Notes under the pieces: generated by a model
What the model was told of the DNA's origin: nothing
Seen by the model: the letters and a program-made list of their open reading frames with translations, nothing else
Databases searched by the model: none
Position numbers and translations under genes: made by a program
In this document: one piece after another, positions 24,001 through 35,100 of the stretch
How positions within the stretch are numbered: position 1 is the first letter of the stretch
Layout of the letters: the number at the start of each line of letters is the position of its first letter
From: Carya illinoinensis
Lineage: Eukaryota > Streptophyta > Magnoliopsida > Fagales > Juglandaceae
DNA: 64,000 nt
Assembly: GCF_018687715.1 (NCBI RefSeq)
Contig: NC_056758.1
Span: 27,034,967 to 27,098,966 of the forward strand
Direction: 5' to 3'

Positions 24001-27000
24001 TATGAGCAGAAAAAAGTAAAGAATCCATCTTAAGTTTAAAACGCAGAGAATATCAGGCAAGAACAATGATAAAAGGCATATGGTCTGAAATGGTCATTTC
24101 ATAAAAAGTTTAATTGTGGAAATGATGGCATTTTAGTAACAATACCTTATTTCTTCAATTTTTTATTCTATGGATCCACTGAAATCAATAAATTAGGTGA
24201 AATGTAAAAACATACAGTCTATGCCAACTTTAACCTCAAATGCAGAAAAGCATAAATCACTGAAGTATAGTGAAGTGAAAATAAGTAATCAAATTCCTTC
24301 TCACTCAAATGCAGCTTCTTTCCTAATGAAAAGCTTAACCATTGATGCTGAATGAATGCTTTTACCTGAATTGAGAATACATCTTCAATAGGCATCAGAA
24401 AAGGTTTGTCAAGCTGGCGTACAGGGTCAGGAATGTATTCATCCACAGCATCCATTAGTTTCAGGATAGCCTTTTTGCCTATCTCTTCATTCGTACCTTG
24501 TAATGCAGATAAAGCCGAACCCTGAATGATAGGGATCTCATCCCCAGGAAATTTGTAGAAGCTAAGAAGCTCTGCCAAATACATAAGCTTTAAGTGAAAC
24601 ACTTGTTACAGAATCAAAATTAATCTTAGTGTGGAACCATATATATTTAAACAACATTCTCAAAAAGCCACCCTACCACGTAGCTCCATTTCCACAAGCT
24701 CTAGTAACTCAGGATCGTCAATGGCATCGACCTTATTTAGAAAACACACAAGTGATGGCACACCAACCTGCACAAATGCATTCACAAAACCTTATATAGT
24801 TTACTCTAAAAGCACCAAACAATGCATGAGCTAAACAAATATGATGGATAAAATTTACAAGCAACCATTAGAAGGATGCCCACCTGGCGAGCAAGCAGAA
24901 TATGTTCCTTGGTTTGTGGCATGGGGCCATCGGGGGCAGATACAACAAGGATACCCCCATCCATTTGTGCAGCACCCGTAATCATGTTCTGCAGATAATG
25001 ATGCAGGTGCATGAGGGCATAAAGATTTTAGATGACGAGAAATGCTACAAATTTAGAATTGAGGTATTATTCATATTCAAATTGAATAGATGAGCAAAAA
25101 AATAATGAGAGGTCATATAAGAAGCTATTAGATCTAATTTTTCATTTTCACCTAATTTTTGTTCACATCCAAACTGATATGTGATTTATTTACAGTCACA
25201 AGGGATGGAAGATGTTTAAACAAACACTCGTAAAAGTCAACATAAGTTCATGATTAATGAAACAAGAATAAGCATATATCGATTGACATAATGTGAAAAA
25301 GTCAACATGGTTCATCAATGAGTTTATCCTGCAAAAATTCAAATGGATTTAGCATAATTCCTTCATAAAAAAATGAAATAAGTTAGACAGGTTACCTTAA
25401 CATAATCTGCATGTCCTGGACAGTCTACATGTGCATAGTGTCGCTTAGCTGTTTCATACTCCACATGTGCCTGTAAAATTATTTGACACTAAGGTAAGCC
25501 AAAAACGTCTTTGAGAAAATGAATGAATCTCTTCAAATAAGCCAGATAGAATGGCATGGCCCAAAAAAAATGCATGAACAAGATTAAAAAACTGTATTCC
25601 AACCGTTGCAATTGTAATTCCCCTCTTTTTCTCTTCTGGAGCTTTGTCAATTTCATCGAAGGCAACAGCCTTAGCTTTCCCTTCTTCTGCTAGCACCTAG
25701 AAAAGCATCACATGAAGATTTCAGAATCTAGGTAAGTATTCCATACTACGTGATCATTAATCCAGATTTTAATTACTTAAAGAAGAAAATGAAGTAAGAC
25801 AAGTAACAAATGAGGGAAAAAAAAAAAAAACACCGAAGCAACGGCTTGCCCAAATAGACAAAGGCCAAACCTTTGTAATAGCTGCAGTCAATGTAGTCTT
25901 CCCATGATCGACATGCCCAATAGTTCCCACATTCACGTGAGGTTTCCTGTCAGTAAACAATGTCAAACAAACTGACAATAGTATACTGGAGACAAAACAA
26001 GAATCTGCATTTTGCACATATAAACAAAAATTTTCTACTTGCAGAGAGTTTTGAATTTTTCTTTCTTATCAAATGAAACATCACCAAGGCAGGGCCCTTT
26101 GGACCCACCCTCGATACACTACCTGAGAGCCAGCATGTCAGAAGAATCAATAAACATAATCATTTGAAAATCTAAGTGATATTATTTCGGAAATCCAAAA
26201 TATTCACGACACTTCTACAAAATAATTACGATTTTCTTCAAATCCAATCTAAACAGAAACAGGGAGCATGCTATTTGCGCTTCCAAATAAATGAGTATCT
26301 TTTCATTTTTAGATCAAACTCGCCAAAACCATTTGTTATAACCGCAAATGCTACGAAAACCTACTAACTATTTTCAGAAGTGGAAGATAAATGGAAATTT
26401 TGTTTATAGCTCCAAAAATTACCTACAAATCTCAAAGTGCCGGCTAAATTCAATCACTACACCCCTTTGCTAGTCACCATTTCTAGACCAATTCCACGCC
26501 TAGACCATTCCAACTCTCCACCACCACCACGAAAACCTACTAACTATTTTCAGAAGTGGAAGATAAATGGAAATTTTGTTTATAGCTCCAAAAAATCCCT
26601 ACAAATCTCAAAGTGCCGGCTAAATTCAATCACTACACCCCTTTTCTAGTCACCATTTCTAAACCAATTCCACGCCTAGACCATTCCAACTCTCCACCAC
26701 CACTGTTAGACCTTAATCACATCAATTAACATACATTCCTGCAAGCACACTGATATATTTTCTCTTTTATAGTTAAAATAAATTTTAAGCAAGCGTGCAT
26801 AGTTATATACATACGCATATATACAATTGAAGAATAGAATATTGGATTTACGTTCGGGTGAAAGTGGCCATGGATCTCCACCAGGAATACGGAACGGAAA
26901 CCCGGTCATTTCCGGATAAGGAATCGGAGAGAGACGAGCGAGCCGATCCTCTACAGCACCGGTAGATTTGGGAAGTGAAAGGGACGAGGCGCTTGGATTT

Positions 27001-27024
27001 ATTTCTGAGAGCGACTGAAGCCAT
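21068..27024 (-). CDS. TUFA: Mitochondrial elongation factor Tu, nuclear-encoded, 447 residues
   Basis: GTPase that delivers aminoacyl-tRNA to the mitochondrial ribosome. Twelve exons, 5'-3': 27024-26852, 25946-25871, 25696-25604, 25470-25396, 24988-24884, 24767-24677, 24571-24366, 23934-23851, 23610-23545, 23462-23400, 22784-22544, 21138-21068. They sum to 1344 bases with all GT-AG junctions and phases consistent. Residues 1-57 ([16 protein letters not shown]..., rich in Arg/Ser with few acids) look like a mitochondrial presequence. GTP-binding motifs: GHVDHGKT 68-75, RGITI 108-112, DCPGH 130-134, NKVD 185-188, SAL 223-225. Domains II and III follow ([13 protein letters not shown]; the C-terminal [15 protein letters not shown]). 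Length matches Arabidopsis mitochondrial EF-Tu, and the presequence and SMATFTR junction argue against the plastid form. An earlier in-frame ATG (27048) would add eight residues; MASV fits the family start. Introns carry LINE tails, a MITE and a tandem duplication. Confidence 0.96.
21676..21750 (-). mobile_element. LINE/SINE 3'-tail fragment in the last EF-Tu intron
   Basis: Read on the minus strand it gives CCTTGTATATGTCCCGTGTA, then GGGCCTGTCTATTTGTGCTCAATAAA-like sequence, the same style of tail as the neighbouring copy at 21803-21908 but inverted. Confidence 0.5.
21803..21908 (+). mobile_element. LINE 3'-tail fragment in the last EF-Tu intron
   Basis: TTAGTTAGTGTATGTAGGTA, then CTCTTGTGTACTTGGGCTATGCC, AATAAATCTCTTATTAATTATAA and an A-run. 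This is a short LINE 3' untranslated end with its A tail. It sits in tail-to-tail orientation to the preceding fragment and in antisense to EF-Tu. Confidence 0.5.
23011..23179. mobile_element. MITE with GTTTGGGTAGTG inverted ends, in EF-Tu intron 10
   Basis: The 12-base left end GTTTGGGTAGTG is repeated as CACTACCCAAAC at the right end. The interior is T-rich on this strand (TTTTACTACTATTCAC units). A clear terminal inverted repeat with no coding capacity. Confidence 0.75.
26353..26703. repeat. Tandem duplication, 176-bp period, in EF-Tu intron 1
   Basis: Copy 1 (26353-26528) and copy 2 (26529-26703) both begin ACGAAAACCTACTAACTATT and run to CAACTCTCCACCACCAC. Only a few substitutions separate them (for example TTGCTAGT against TTTCTAGT), so the duplication is recent. 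Confidence 0.92.
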
Positions 27025-27199
27025 TGAGAATCTGCAAGGAAGGAGCAAGCCCTAGAACTCAAGAAGAAATGTGGGGCTTCTTCATACGCAGAGAGAGCCG
27101 TAGAGACAGGGAGGCATAGAGGTTTAAGCGGCTCTGCGATTCGAGGGTTTTAGCTCGTACTCTGTGGGTCAGTCTTGAATTTCTTGTACCGAACCCCGT

Positions 27200-27250
27200 A
27201 GCCCAGATTTACAACTCCAATCTCAGCCCAGCCCATAATCTTCCTGGGCC
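27200..27250 (-). promoter_or_regulatory. Cluster of TGGGCY (site II) elements upstream of EF-Tu
   Basis: TGGGCT occurs on the minus strand at 27205-27200, 27230-27225 and 27235-27230, and TGGGCC on the plus strand at 27245-27250, about 180-230 bases upstream of the EF-Tu start codon. Site II elements are known TCP-factor sites that are common in plant nuclear genes for mitochondrial and ribosomal proteins. Their function here is inferred. Confidence 0.55.
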
Positions 27251-27321
27251 TTAACTAGTCTTGTAAAAATTTAGAAAGGAAATCATTAAAAATATTTTTA
27301 TTAAATAGTTTTTAAAAATTT

Positions 27322-27450
27322 TATATACAGTCATTTTTATATATTTTTTGTATATTTTATTAATATAATTAGTTATATCATTTTTTTAATATAAAATAAT
27401 TAATTTTTTTCAATTATATCAGTAAAGTACACAAAAAATAACTGTATATA
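27322..27450. mobile_element. Foldback MITE, about 40-bp inverted ends
   Basis: TATATACAGTCATTTTTATA and the following TTTTGTATATTTTATTAATATAATT pair with the reverse complement of CAATTATATCAGTAAAGTAC and ACAAAAAATAACTGTATATA. Nearly the whole 129-bp element is a hairpin. Confidence 0.65.
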
Positions 27451-28293
27451 ATAGAACTCAATAATTTTAATCCATGACCTTATAATCACTCTCATATTAT
27501 TTAGATTTTACATAATTATTTAGTATTTAATAATACAATATCTTATGATAGGACGTGAATACCATCCTATTCATATTTTGAAATTCTTTAAGAGTACATA
27601 CATATAAAATTTGCACTCAAGATGTCATATTATTATAATTTTTATATTATTATCAAGTTTTTTCTGTCATCCCATCTCATTTGTATTTTAAAATTATTTA
27701 ATATTTAATTAATAATAAGATAAAAAATAATTAGTATGGCGTGAGACGGGCATGGTTGTACATGAAGGTCCGATCGATGTCGTGATTCAACTTGGAAGAC
27801 ACCCATCTCTCACCAAACTTGCAAGGGATTTATTTTTGACATTCCAACCACTAGAAAATGAAAAAAAAATAAAATATAAAAAATAGAAGGGAGATAAATC
27901 GGGAGAGAGAATGAAAGAGAATTTAAAGGTTATATTTTTGTTATTATTTATATATAAATAACGTAAAACAATAATGAAAATATAATCAATTAATGATATT
28001 AATTGATATTGATTTTTATTTTTATTTTTATTTTATTTTATTTTTTATTTTTATATATATAGGATTAAGAGTTTCGAATCCAGATTTTTCGTAATACGAA
28101 AAATCAGATATTGTTTGATTTATACGGTAAATTAAATACGAAAGAAAATAAGTAATATTACCATTTATACTAAAATATTATTAATATATTACCACGTATA
28201 CCATATGTACCTAATTATACTCTTAACAGTAAGGAATGCAATTATATATCGTCACATACATTGAACCCACCAGCTTTCTCAAGTTGTGTTGCT

Positions 28294-30064
28294 ATGGCTC
28301 TTAAAGTCCAAATGTTTCAAGTACTAGCCATAACTTTCCTTATCTTCTTGCCCATAACTAGCCCTGCTGCCAACTTCAATTTTCCGGCCGTTTTCAACTT
28401 TGGCGATTCAAATTCAGATACTGGTGGATTGGTTGCAGGAGTTGCTTTCCCGGTTAAACCGCCTAATGGACAGACCTACTTCCTTGAGCCATCTGGGCGA
28501 TTCTGCGATGGCCGTTTGATCATTGATTTTCTAAGTAATGTATCTTTAGACTTTTAGCTAACATTAGTTCATTTTCATGAGCATGTGAAAAAACCATGCG
28601 GAGGTATTATTGCTGTAGAAGACATGCACAGGAAAATCTTTTCTGCAATTTAGCAATTTAAACTCATGATCTTGCTGCATATAAAACAAATTGGTCCAGA
28701 GCTTCAAAGTTACATATTTCCAAAATATGATTGAAGAATTGGTGATGTAAAAGACAATACTCCTTTCTGATGTGTTCCCAAGATCATAACATTGATTGAT
28801 ATATTGTTGGTTTCTACTGTCTGAATGCCTGTTTTATGTGCTGCAGTGAATGCAACGAATCTACCATTTCTCAATCCATATTTGGATTCTGTTGGTGCAC
28901 CAAACTTCCAGACAGGGTGTAACTTTGCAGCCGGGGGGGCGACCATACTTCCGGCCAATGCAGCCTCGACATGCCCTTTTTCGTTTGGGATTCAGGTTGC
29001 TCAATTTGTCAGATTCAAGGATCAAGTCCTTGAATTGCTAGCAAAAGGTATCAGTACCATACTTGCAACAACCGAGCGTCGGGTTAAGGATGACGTTCAG
29101 GAAAAGGTTGTATCTTGTCGAAGGACTTGGTATCTAACTTTCTTTTGTGTTTGTTACAGACAAGAAACTTCAAAAATACCTTCCCTCAAAACAATCATTC
29201 AGGCAGGCCCTATACATGTTTGATGTGGGTCAGAATGATCTCGATGGTGCATTTTACTCAAAATCAGAAGACCAAGTTCTTGTTTTGATTCAGATTCTCC
29301 TAACAGAATTCGAGACTGGAATTGAGGTATCTTACCATCTTTTTGCCAAGATTAAATTAGCACAAGTGTTTTGCAGTTAAACTGTCTAATAATCCTTTAT
29401 TTGTCTTTTGTTGCTATTCAGAGATTATACAGTGAGGGTGCAAGGAATTTTTGGATTCATAACACAGGTCCCCTTGGATGCTTACCTCGAATCATCGCAA
29501 AATTCGGAAATGACACATCGAAAATTGACCAATTCGGATGTGTAAACTCACATAACCATGCTGCTAATCAATTCAACATGCAGCTGCATGATCTCTATAC
29601 AAAATTCCGGGTACAATTCCCAGAAGCCAAATTCACTTATGTTGACATCTTCTCCATAAAACTCAACCTCATTTCAAATTACTCTCAGTATGGTAAGTCA
29701 TCATCTTCATTTTCAAAATCACTTACCTCTTCATTTTATTAGTTGTAATAAATTTTGAGAAATTTGGGTTTCAGGATTTAAACAACCTATAGCAGCTTGC
29801 TGTGGATATGGTGGGCCGCCATTGAACTTTGACAGCCGGATTGCTTGTGGCCAAACAAAAGTTATTAATGGAAGCACGGCGACAGCAAATCCATGCAATA
29901 ATACTGCTGAATACGTGAACTGGGATGGAAACCACTACACTGAAGCTGCAAATGAACACGTTTCATCACAGATATTAACAGGAAATTATTCACAGCCACC
30001 ACTCTCAGGGGATTATGCACAGTATCTTCCAAAATTCAATTTCTTTGACCCAAAAACACTGTAA
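28294..30064 (+). CDS. GDSL esterase/lipase, secreted, 389 residues
   Basis: SGNH-fold hydrolase of plant cell walls/apoplast; substrates are lipid or cell-wall esters, not predictable here. Five exons, all GT-AG and in phase: 28294-28534, 28847-29047, 29160-29326, 29422-29692, 29775-30064. Residues 1-26 (LAITFLIFLPITSPAA core) are a signal peptide. Block I FNFGDSNSDTGG carries the nucleophile Ser39; block II GCNFAAGGATI; block III DVGQNDLDG has the oxyanion Asn173; block V WDGNHYTEAAN supplies Asp344 and His347. GPLGCLPR and CCGYGGPP are typical of the ENOD8/FXG1-like clade of plant GDSL proteins. Several N-glycosylation sequons (NGS, NNT, NYS) occur near the C-terminus. The start is the first ATG, at MALKVQMF. 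All catalytic residues are present and it looks functional. Confidence 0.94.
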
Positions 30065-30515
30065 AATGATTCCTGGTGGTTATAACCAAGTCTTGGCACC
30101 AGGAATTGCAAACTGGTATTGGATGTAAACTAAATTCGAGTTCCATTTGTCCTTCTTTCTGGACTGAAGTTGATGAATAATTTGAAGATCATCATGTGCT
30201 CAGATGTATGCAAAGCTGCCTGCCCTAATTGACAATTTGAAAGGGACTTCTTGGTAACGATTTTCTTTCAGTGATAGATTTCTATACAAAGCTTTATGAC
30301 ATCCTTAGATAAAATTAAGCTTCTTCTTTCCTTTTTTTTTTTTTTTAAGAAATGAGCAAAAGAATTATTTTCCCTCAGAACGAGTACAAGAAGGTGAGCA
30401 CACTTCACACCATTCTCCTGCTCAAACCACATACCACATGTAGGTCCATTCTTTATTGCACCTTATCCAAAGGTATTGGGATCCAAAGTCACCTTAAATA
30501 CAATTAGCCTTAATG

Positions 30516-30677
30516 GTATATATCACACTATCATTTTACTTTCATCCCACTATATAAAATGTGACATATTTATTATTATTAAATGATAAAAATTATCTAA
30601 TAAATTATCATCTAATGATAATAAATATGTCACATCTTATATAATGGGATGAAAATAAAATAGTGGTATGATGTATA
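30516..30677. mobile_element. Near-perfect palindromic MITE
   Basis: The left arm (TATATCACACTATCATTTTA, then CTTTCATCCCACTATATAAA, then ATGTGACATATTTATTATTA) and right arm (the reverse complement through GTCACATCTTATATAATGGG to GGTATGATGTATA) pair over about 60 bases each with few mismatches. Confidence 0.8.
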
Positions 30678-32113
30678 GAATTTTTCAGTCTAAATACCTT
30701 GTTGTATTTATCAATTTACCCTCAAAGCTTAAAATATATTTTTTCTTGTTATTGCATGTGAAATTAAGTTATGTTTATAATACTAAAATTTTCATAAATT
30801 TAGAAGAAGAATGTTCGTGTTTAATGTTTAATATAGGTCTTGTATATAATATATAAAAATTATGTCCATCAAGTCATTTTAAATGATGTGGGTTTACTCA
30901 ACCCGATTGTAGTATTCAATACAAATGACGAGGAAAAGTACCATATATCATCATTTTAACCTTCATTCTTTCAATAAAAAACACTATCATTTTTTAAAAC
31001 GAAATCAGATAATTAAAAAAATAATTTATCATAATTTATTTATCTTTAATGGTTCGATATCGGCAAGAGTACGATTAGAATATAAAAGACTTTAGAATAA
31101 TATATATATATATATATATATATAAAAGACTTTTATATTATACACTTTTCTCTTAAAAAAAAAAGACTTTTATATTATACACTGATATAAATTAATTTAA
31201 AATATATATTTTAAAATTTAACTTTAACTAATCAAATCTTATTAAAATCTCATAATAACTAAATCAATATGATAATATATTAAATAGAATAATGTATGAT
31301 TATTTAAATGAATAATAAAACTTGCTATAAAGCTCCATTTGAATACAAAAAATATTTCATCTTATCTCATTATTATATATTTTTTTAAAATTTTTACATA
31401 AAATATAATAAATAATTCAATTATTTTAAATTTTTAAATAATAATAATATTAAAAAATAATATTTTAATAAAATTTTATTTAATTATTAACTTTCATCTC
31501 AACTAACTATTCAAACCCTACTTAAATAAATAAATTGTGGTCAAATAAATTGTGTTCGCTTTAAGACATATAATCGCCAATCGGTTTACATGATTGGCCA
31601 GGAAAATTATTACAAATAGATAAGCGGAAACAATGTGCGATAAGTGATGGGCACGCAGGAAGTTTATCTTAGCAACACCCACACTAAAAGCACCGTCGTC
31701 CTAACTCTTCCTCCACTCCACCGCCTCTGCACTCCATGCATCCGATTCCCTCTCTCTCACTCTGTTTTCGTCTTCCCGGTAAACAAACAGGAGCCAGAGA
31801 CTAAATTTATAAAGAAGAGCTTATAACAACGAGATATCTTCCATCCTTGATTCGTACACTTTTCTATCACTGTCTCTTTCTCGGGAGCCCTCAGTCCCAA
31901 GCATCTTCCACCATTTTCTTCGTTAATAATCTTTCCAGATTTTTGCTTTGGGGATCGAATTTTCTAAACCATTCGCGGTGAATTTTATCCTGTTCGTTTT
32001 TTACGCGCAATGAGGATGTTTTAGCAAAGTTGCTTGGAATTAGGGTTTCTCCTTCTTCTTCTATTTTTTTTTTCCTTCTTCCTTTTTTTTTTTTCTCTTC
32101 AATCTGGTTGAAT
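30678..32113. other. Intergenic region between the GDSL and SP1-like genes
   Basis: AT-rich, with a TA run at 31099-31125, a MITE at 31335-31516, and from about 31640 the presumed promoter/leader of the next gene. A tiny upstream frame, ATGAGGATGTTTTAG at 32009-32023, precedes the start codon in the leader. Confidence 0.5.
31335..31516. mobile_element. MITE, CATTTGAATA-type ends
   Basis: CATTTGAATACAAAAAATAT followed by TTCATCTTATCTCAT pairs with the right end CATCTCAACTAACTATTCAAAC. The interior is AT-rich. It belongs to the same style of family as the 16.5-kb element. Confidence 0.6.
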
Positions 32114-35100
32114 ATGATGATTCCATGGAGTGGACTCAGTTGCTGTTTGAGTGCAGCTGCTCTTTATGTTCTTGGAAGGAGCAGCGGGAGGTCCGTGCTT
32201 AATTGCCCCAACTTTTATTTGAAATTAAATTTTTTTTTTATGGAATATTAACACATTTAAATTAATTTTAAATTATGTGCTGTAAGAACCCCACATATTT
32301 TGGTTGTTGTTTAACTTTGCAATTGGTTGATCAGAGTCTATATATATTACTTTTGGCGCTTTATGATGGTACAGGGACGCAGAGATTCTTAAGTCAGTTA
32401 CCCGGGTGAATCTGTTGAAGGATTTGGGTATGCGGCTTTTTAGAGACTGGAATGTTAATTTCTTTATAGTTTTCTGTTGATTTAATGTATCTTGTTAGAA
32501 ACAAATATTTTTCGTGGATATTGAATTTGTGTTAGGTTGATGTATTGTGGGTTTTCAGACCTTCAATGCGTACGTAATTTATTTCCATGCCATGTTGTTG
32601 AATTTCTAATTTTTTCCCTGATTTCACATGAAGTAAGGAGTAGCAGTGTATAGTTGACTTTGTATTAAATGGAACTTTGCTTTTGTCAATAAATTATGAG
32701 AAATTAGTTCTCTGCTTATGCTCTGCTAGGCCCTTTATGCCTTCTATTGTGAAATGTGGTATATGTGATTTGCATGGATGCGTGTGTGAGCGTTTAACAA
32801 GTTTCTTGATGTTATATCGATGTATGTGCTATATACATAGCAATCAATGCCATCTACGCATATTTATAGTTATACTGTTAGCACTCTTCCACCCTAACTT
32901 TATTTATGGCTGAGTTACATTGATAAATTGATCAATTTCTCATGTTCCATGCCAAAATACATCACAATGTAACTCAGCCATTGAGAAATTGACCATTTGA
33001 CATGCACATTATATAAGTTTGTTAGCCAGAGAGAAAACTATTGTTGTTTTCCTGAGTACTTGAGCTAGGTCCATATATTAATTATCAACAAGGTTTTTGT
33101 TTACCTATAAAAAAAAAAAAAATTATTGAGGTTGATTGGCGATGTCCAAGTGTAGTGGTATATGTGCTTTTCTTTCTACTAATGTGATATAATGGTTCTT
33201 CTTTCCATTATTTCAACAATCTCGAAAACCTTCAACCTCTATTCTTAGGATGGCAGTGCACCTTGAATTTAAAAAGTGAATCAGAAAATATGTGAATTGT
33301 CCTTCCTCTTCTGGAGGGTTTTAAGTACTTGAGATACAAGCTTTTAAAGGTGATTCCACTTAGAAGTTCTGTTGGGAATTGTTTTTTTCCATTAGTAATG
33401 AGACGAGTTTGCTTGGATATGTCCCATAGTGATGAATTTTGTGTTCTTTTACTTTTCAGGACCATTATTAGATGCTGGGTGTATATTACCTTTGGTTGTC
33501 ACAATCTCTGGAAGAGTTAGTTCTGAAACCCCAATCAGCTGTGAGTTCAGTGGTTTACGGGGAGTAATTGTAGAGGAAACGGTACACATCTACCAATTCA
33601 AAGAAATTAAAAGAAATCCTTTTTGATAAGTAAATATTTTAGTCATTTGTTATCTTATGTAACATCATATTGAAATCTATCTCAGGCAGAACAACATTTT
33701 TTGAAGCACAATGATGCTGGCTCATGGATACAGGATTCTGCTCTGATGTTATCTATGAGTAAGGAGGTTCCGTGGTATTTGGTAATGGACTCTTTCTCTT
33801 TCTCTCTCAATATTAGAAGTGCCTCTTTATGTGTGATTTGGTCTCCTGAATCTATAGTGCCTAAATGTTTTGTTGGATGAAATTGATTTTGATTCCAAGT
33901 TTAAGGTCCAACTTATCAGGATTTTTCTTAGTTGCAACTTGGTTCATATATAATAGGATGATGGAACTGGTCGTGTATATGTGCTGGGAGCTAGAAATGC
34001 ATCAGGTTTTGCATTACCAGTTGGAAGTGAGGTGTTTGAAGAGTCAGGAAGATCCCTGGTACGTGGAACATTAGACTATCTCCAAGGCCTTAAGGTATGT
34101 CGTGTTCATTAATTTGTCCCTTTCTAGTTGGCCACACAGATGGTATTTTGGGTCATTAATATGATGGCATTTACATTTCTTAGATGCTTGGAGTCAAGCG
34201 AATTGAACGAGTGCTTCCAACTGGTACTTCCTTGACTGTTGTTGGTGAGGTATGAGTACCATGACCCTTAAATTCTAAATTCTTTGGCCTTCTATGGAAG
34301 GATATAAACACTATATACTTAGGATTCAATAAATGACCAATGAAGTAATTAGAATTTAGATGACATATAGAATTGCAAATATATGGCTAACACAAATGCA
34401 TTTTCAGTATTATCGGATATATCATTTACTTCCTAACTGGACAACTAAACGCTGCCTTATTCTTTTTCTTTTTTCTCTCTGTCAACATGTGGCCACACAG
34501 TAATGCATAGATATTAATAAACCCAGGATGTTACGAGGGAGAAGGGGGTGAAGAAAAATCAATATGTTCTTGCATTGATATCTGTAAAAAGCTTGATTCA
34601 TCTGGTATATTAAAAGGTTCTTGCAAATGATGTCTATAGAAAGCTCCATGCATCTGCTACCACTTGATAAGTCAATCATTTTGGTATTACTTATATATAT
34701 ATATATATATATATTATATAAGCAGTCATTTTGGGAAACTTGGGTCTTTCACCCCTTAAAATAATATTATCAGAAGAATGTTCAAAACAAATTTGGTGAT
34801 TCGTGGAAAAAAGAAAAAGAAAAAGGAAAAACTGAGGACTATGACATATTAAAGCCAAATATTTAAATGAAATGAAAAGGCGTGCACAATGCATAAATAC
34901 TGTAAAAAAGATCTACAAATCAGATACATGATCAATTTTATCTATCTTGTGGTCATAGATGATGAATCTTGATGGATTATGATTTGATGTTGCTATGTTC
35001 ATCTATTTGTTTATGAATAGGCTGTCAAAGATGATGTTGGAACGGTTCGGATTCAAAGACCCCATAAAGGGCCATTTTATGTTTCTCCCAAGGCTATTGA

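Larger units (their letters stand above)
27025..28293. other. Divergent intergenic region between EF-Tu and the GDSL gene
   Basis: Contains the EF-Tu 5' leader and promoter (to about 27255), then AT-rich DNA with one MITE and, at 28015-28060, T-rich repeats. The last 100 bases before the GDSL start codon hold no obvious TATA box at a standard distance. Confidence 0.5.

Noticed and set aside
21068..27024. Considered as plastid EF-Tu
   Set aside because: The presequence, SMATFTR junction, intron pattern and length fit the mitochondrial form; plastid tufA is usually intron-poor with a different N-terminus.
28261..28293. Longer start for the GDSL protein
   Set aside because: It would start with TTG and adds residues before a good signal peptide; the ATG at 28294 fits.
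30516..30677. Palindrome considered as a microRNA precursor
   Set aside because: Arms pair nearly perfectly over the whole length and the ends look like transposon ends; a MITE is simpler.
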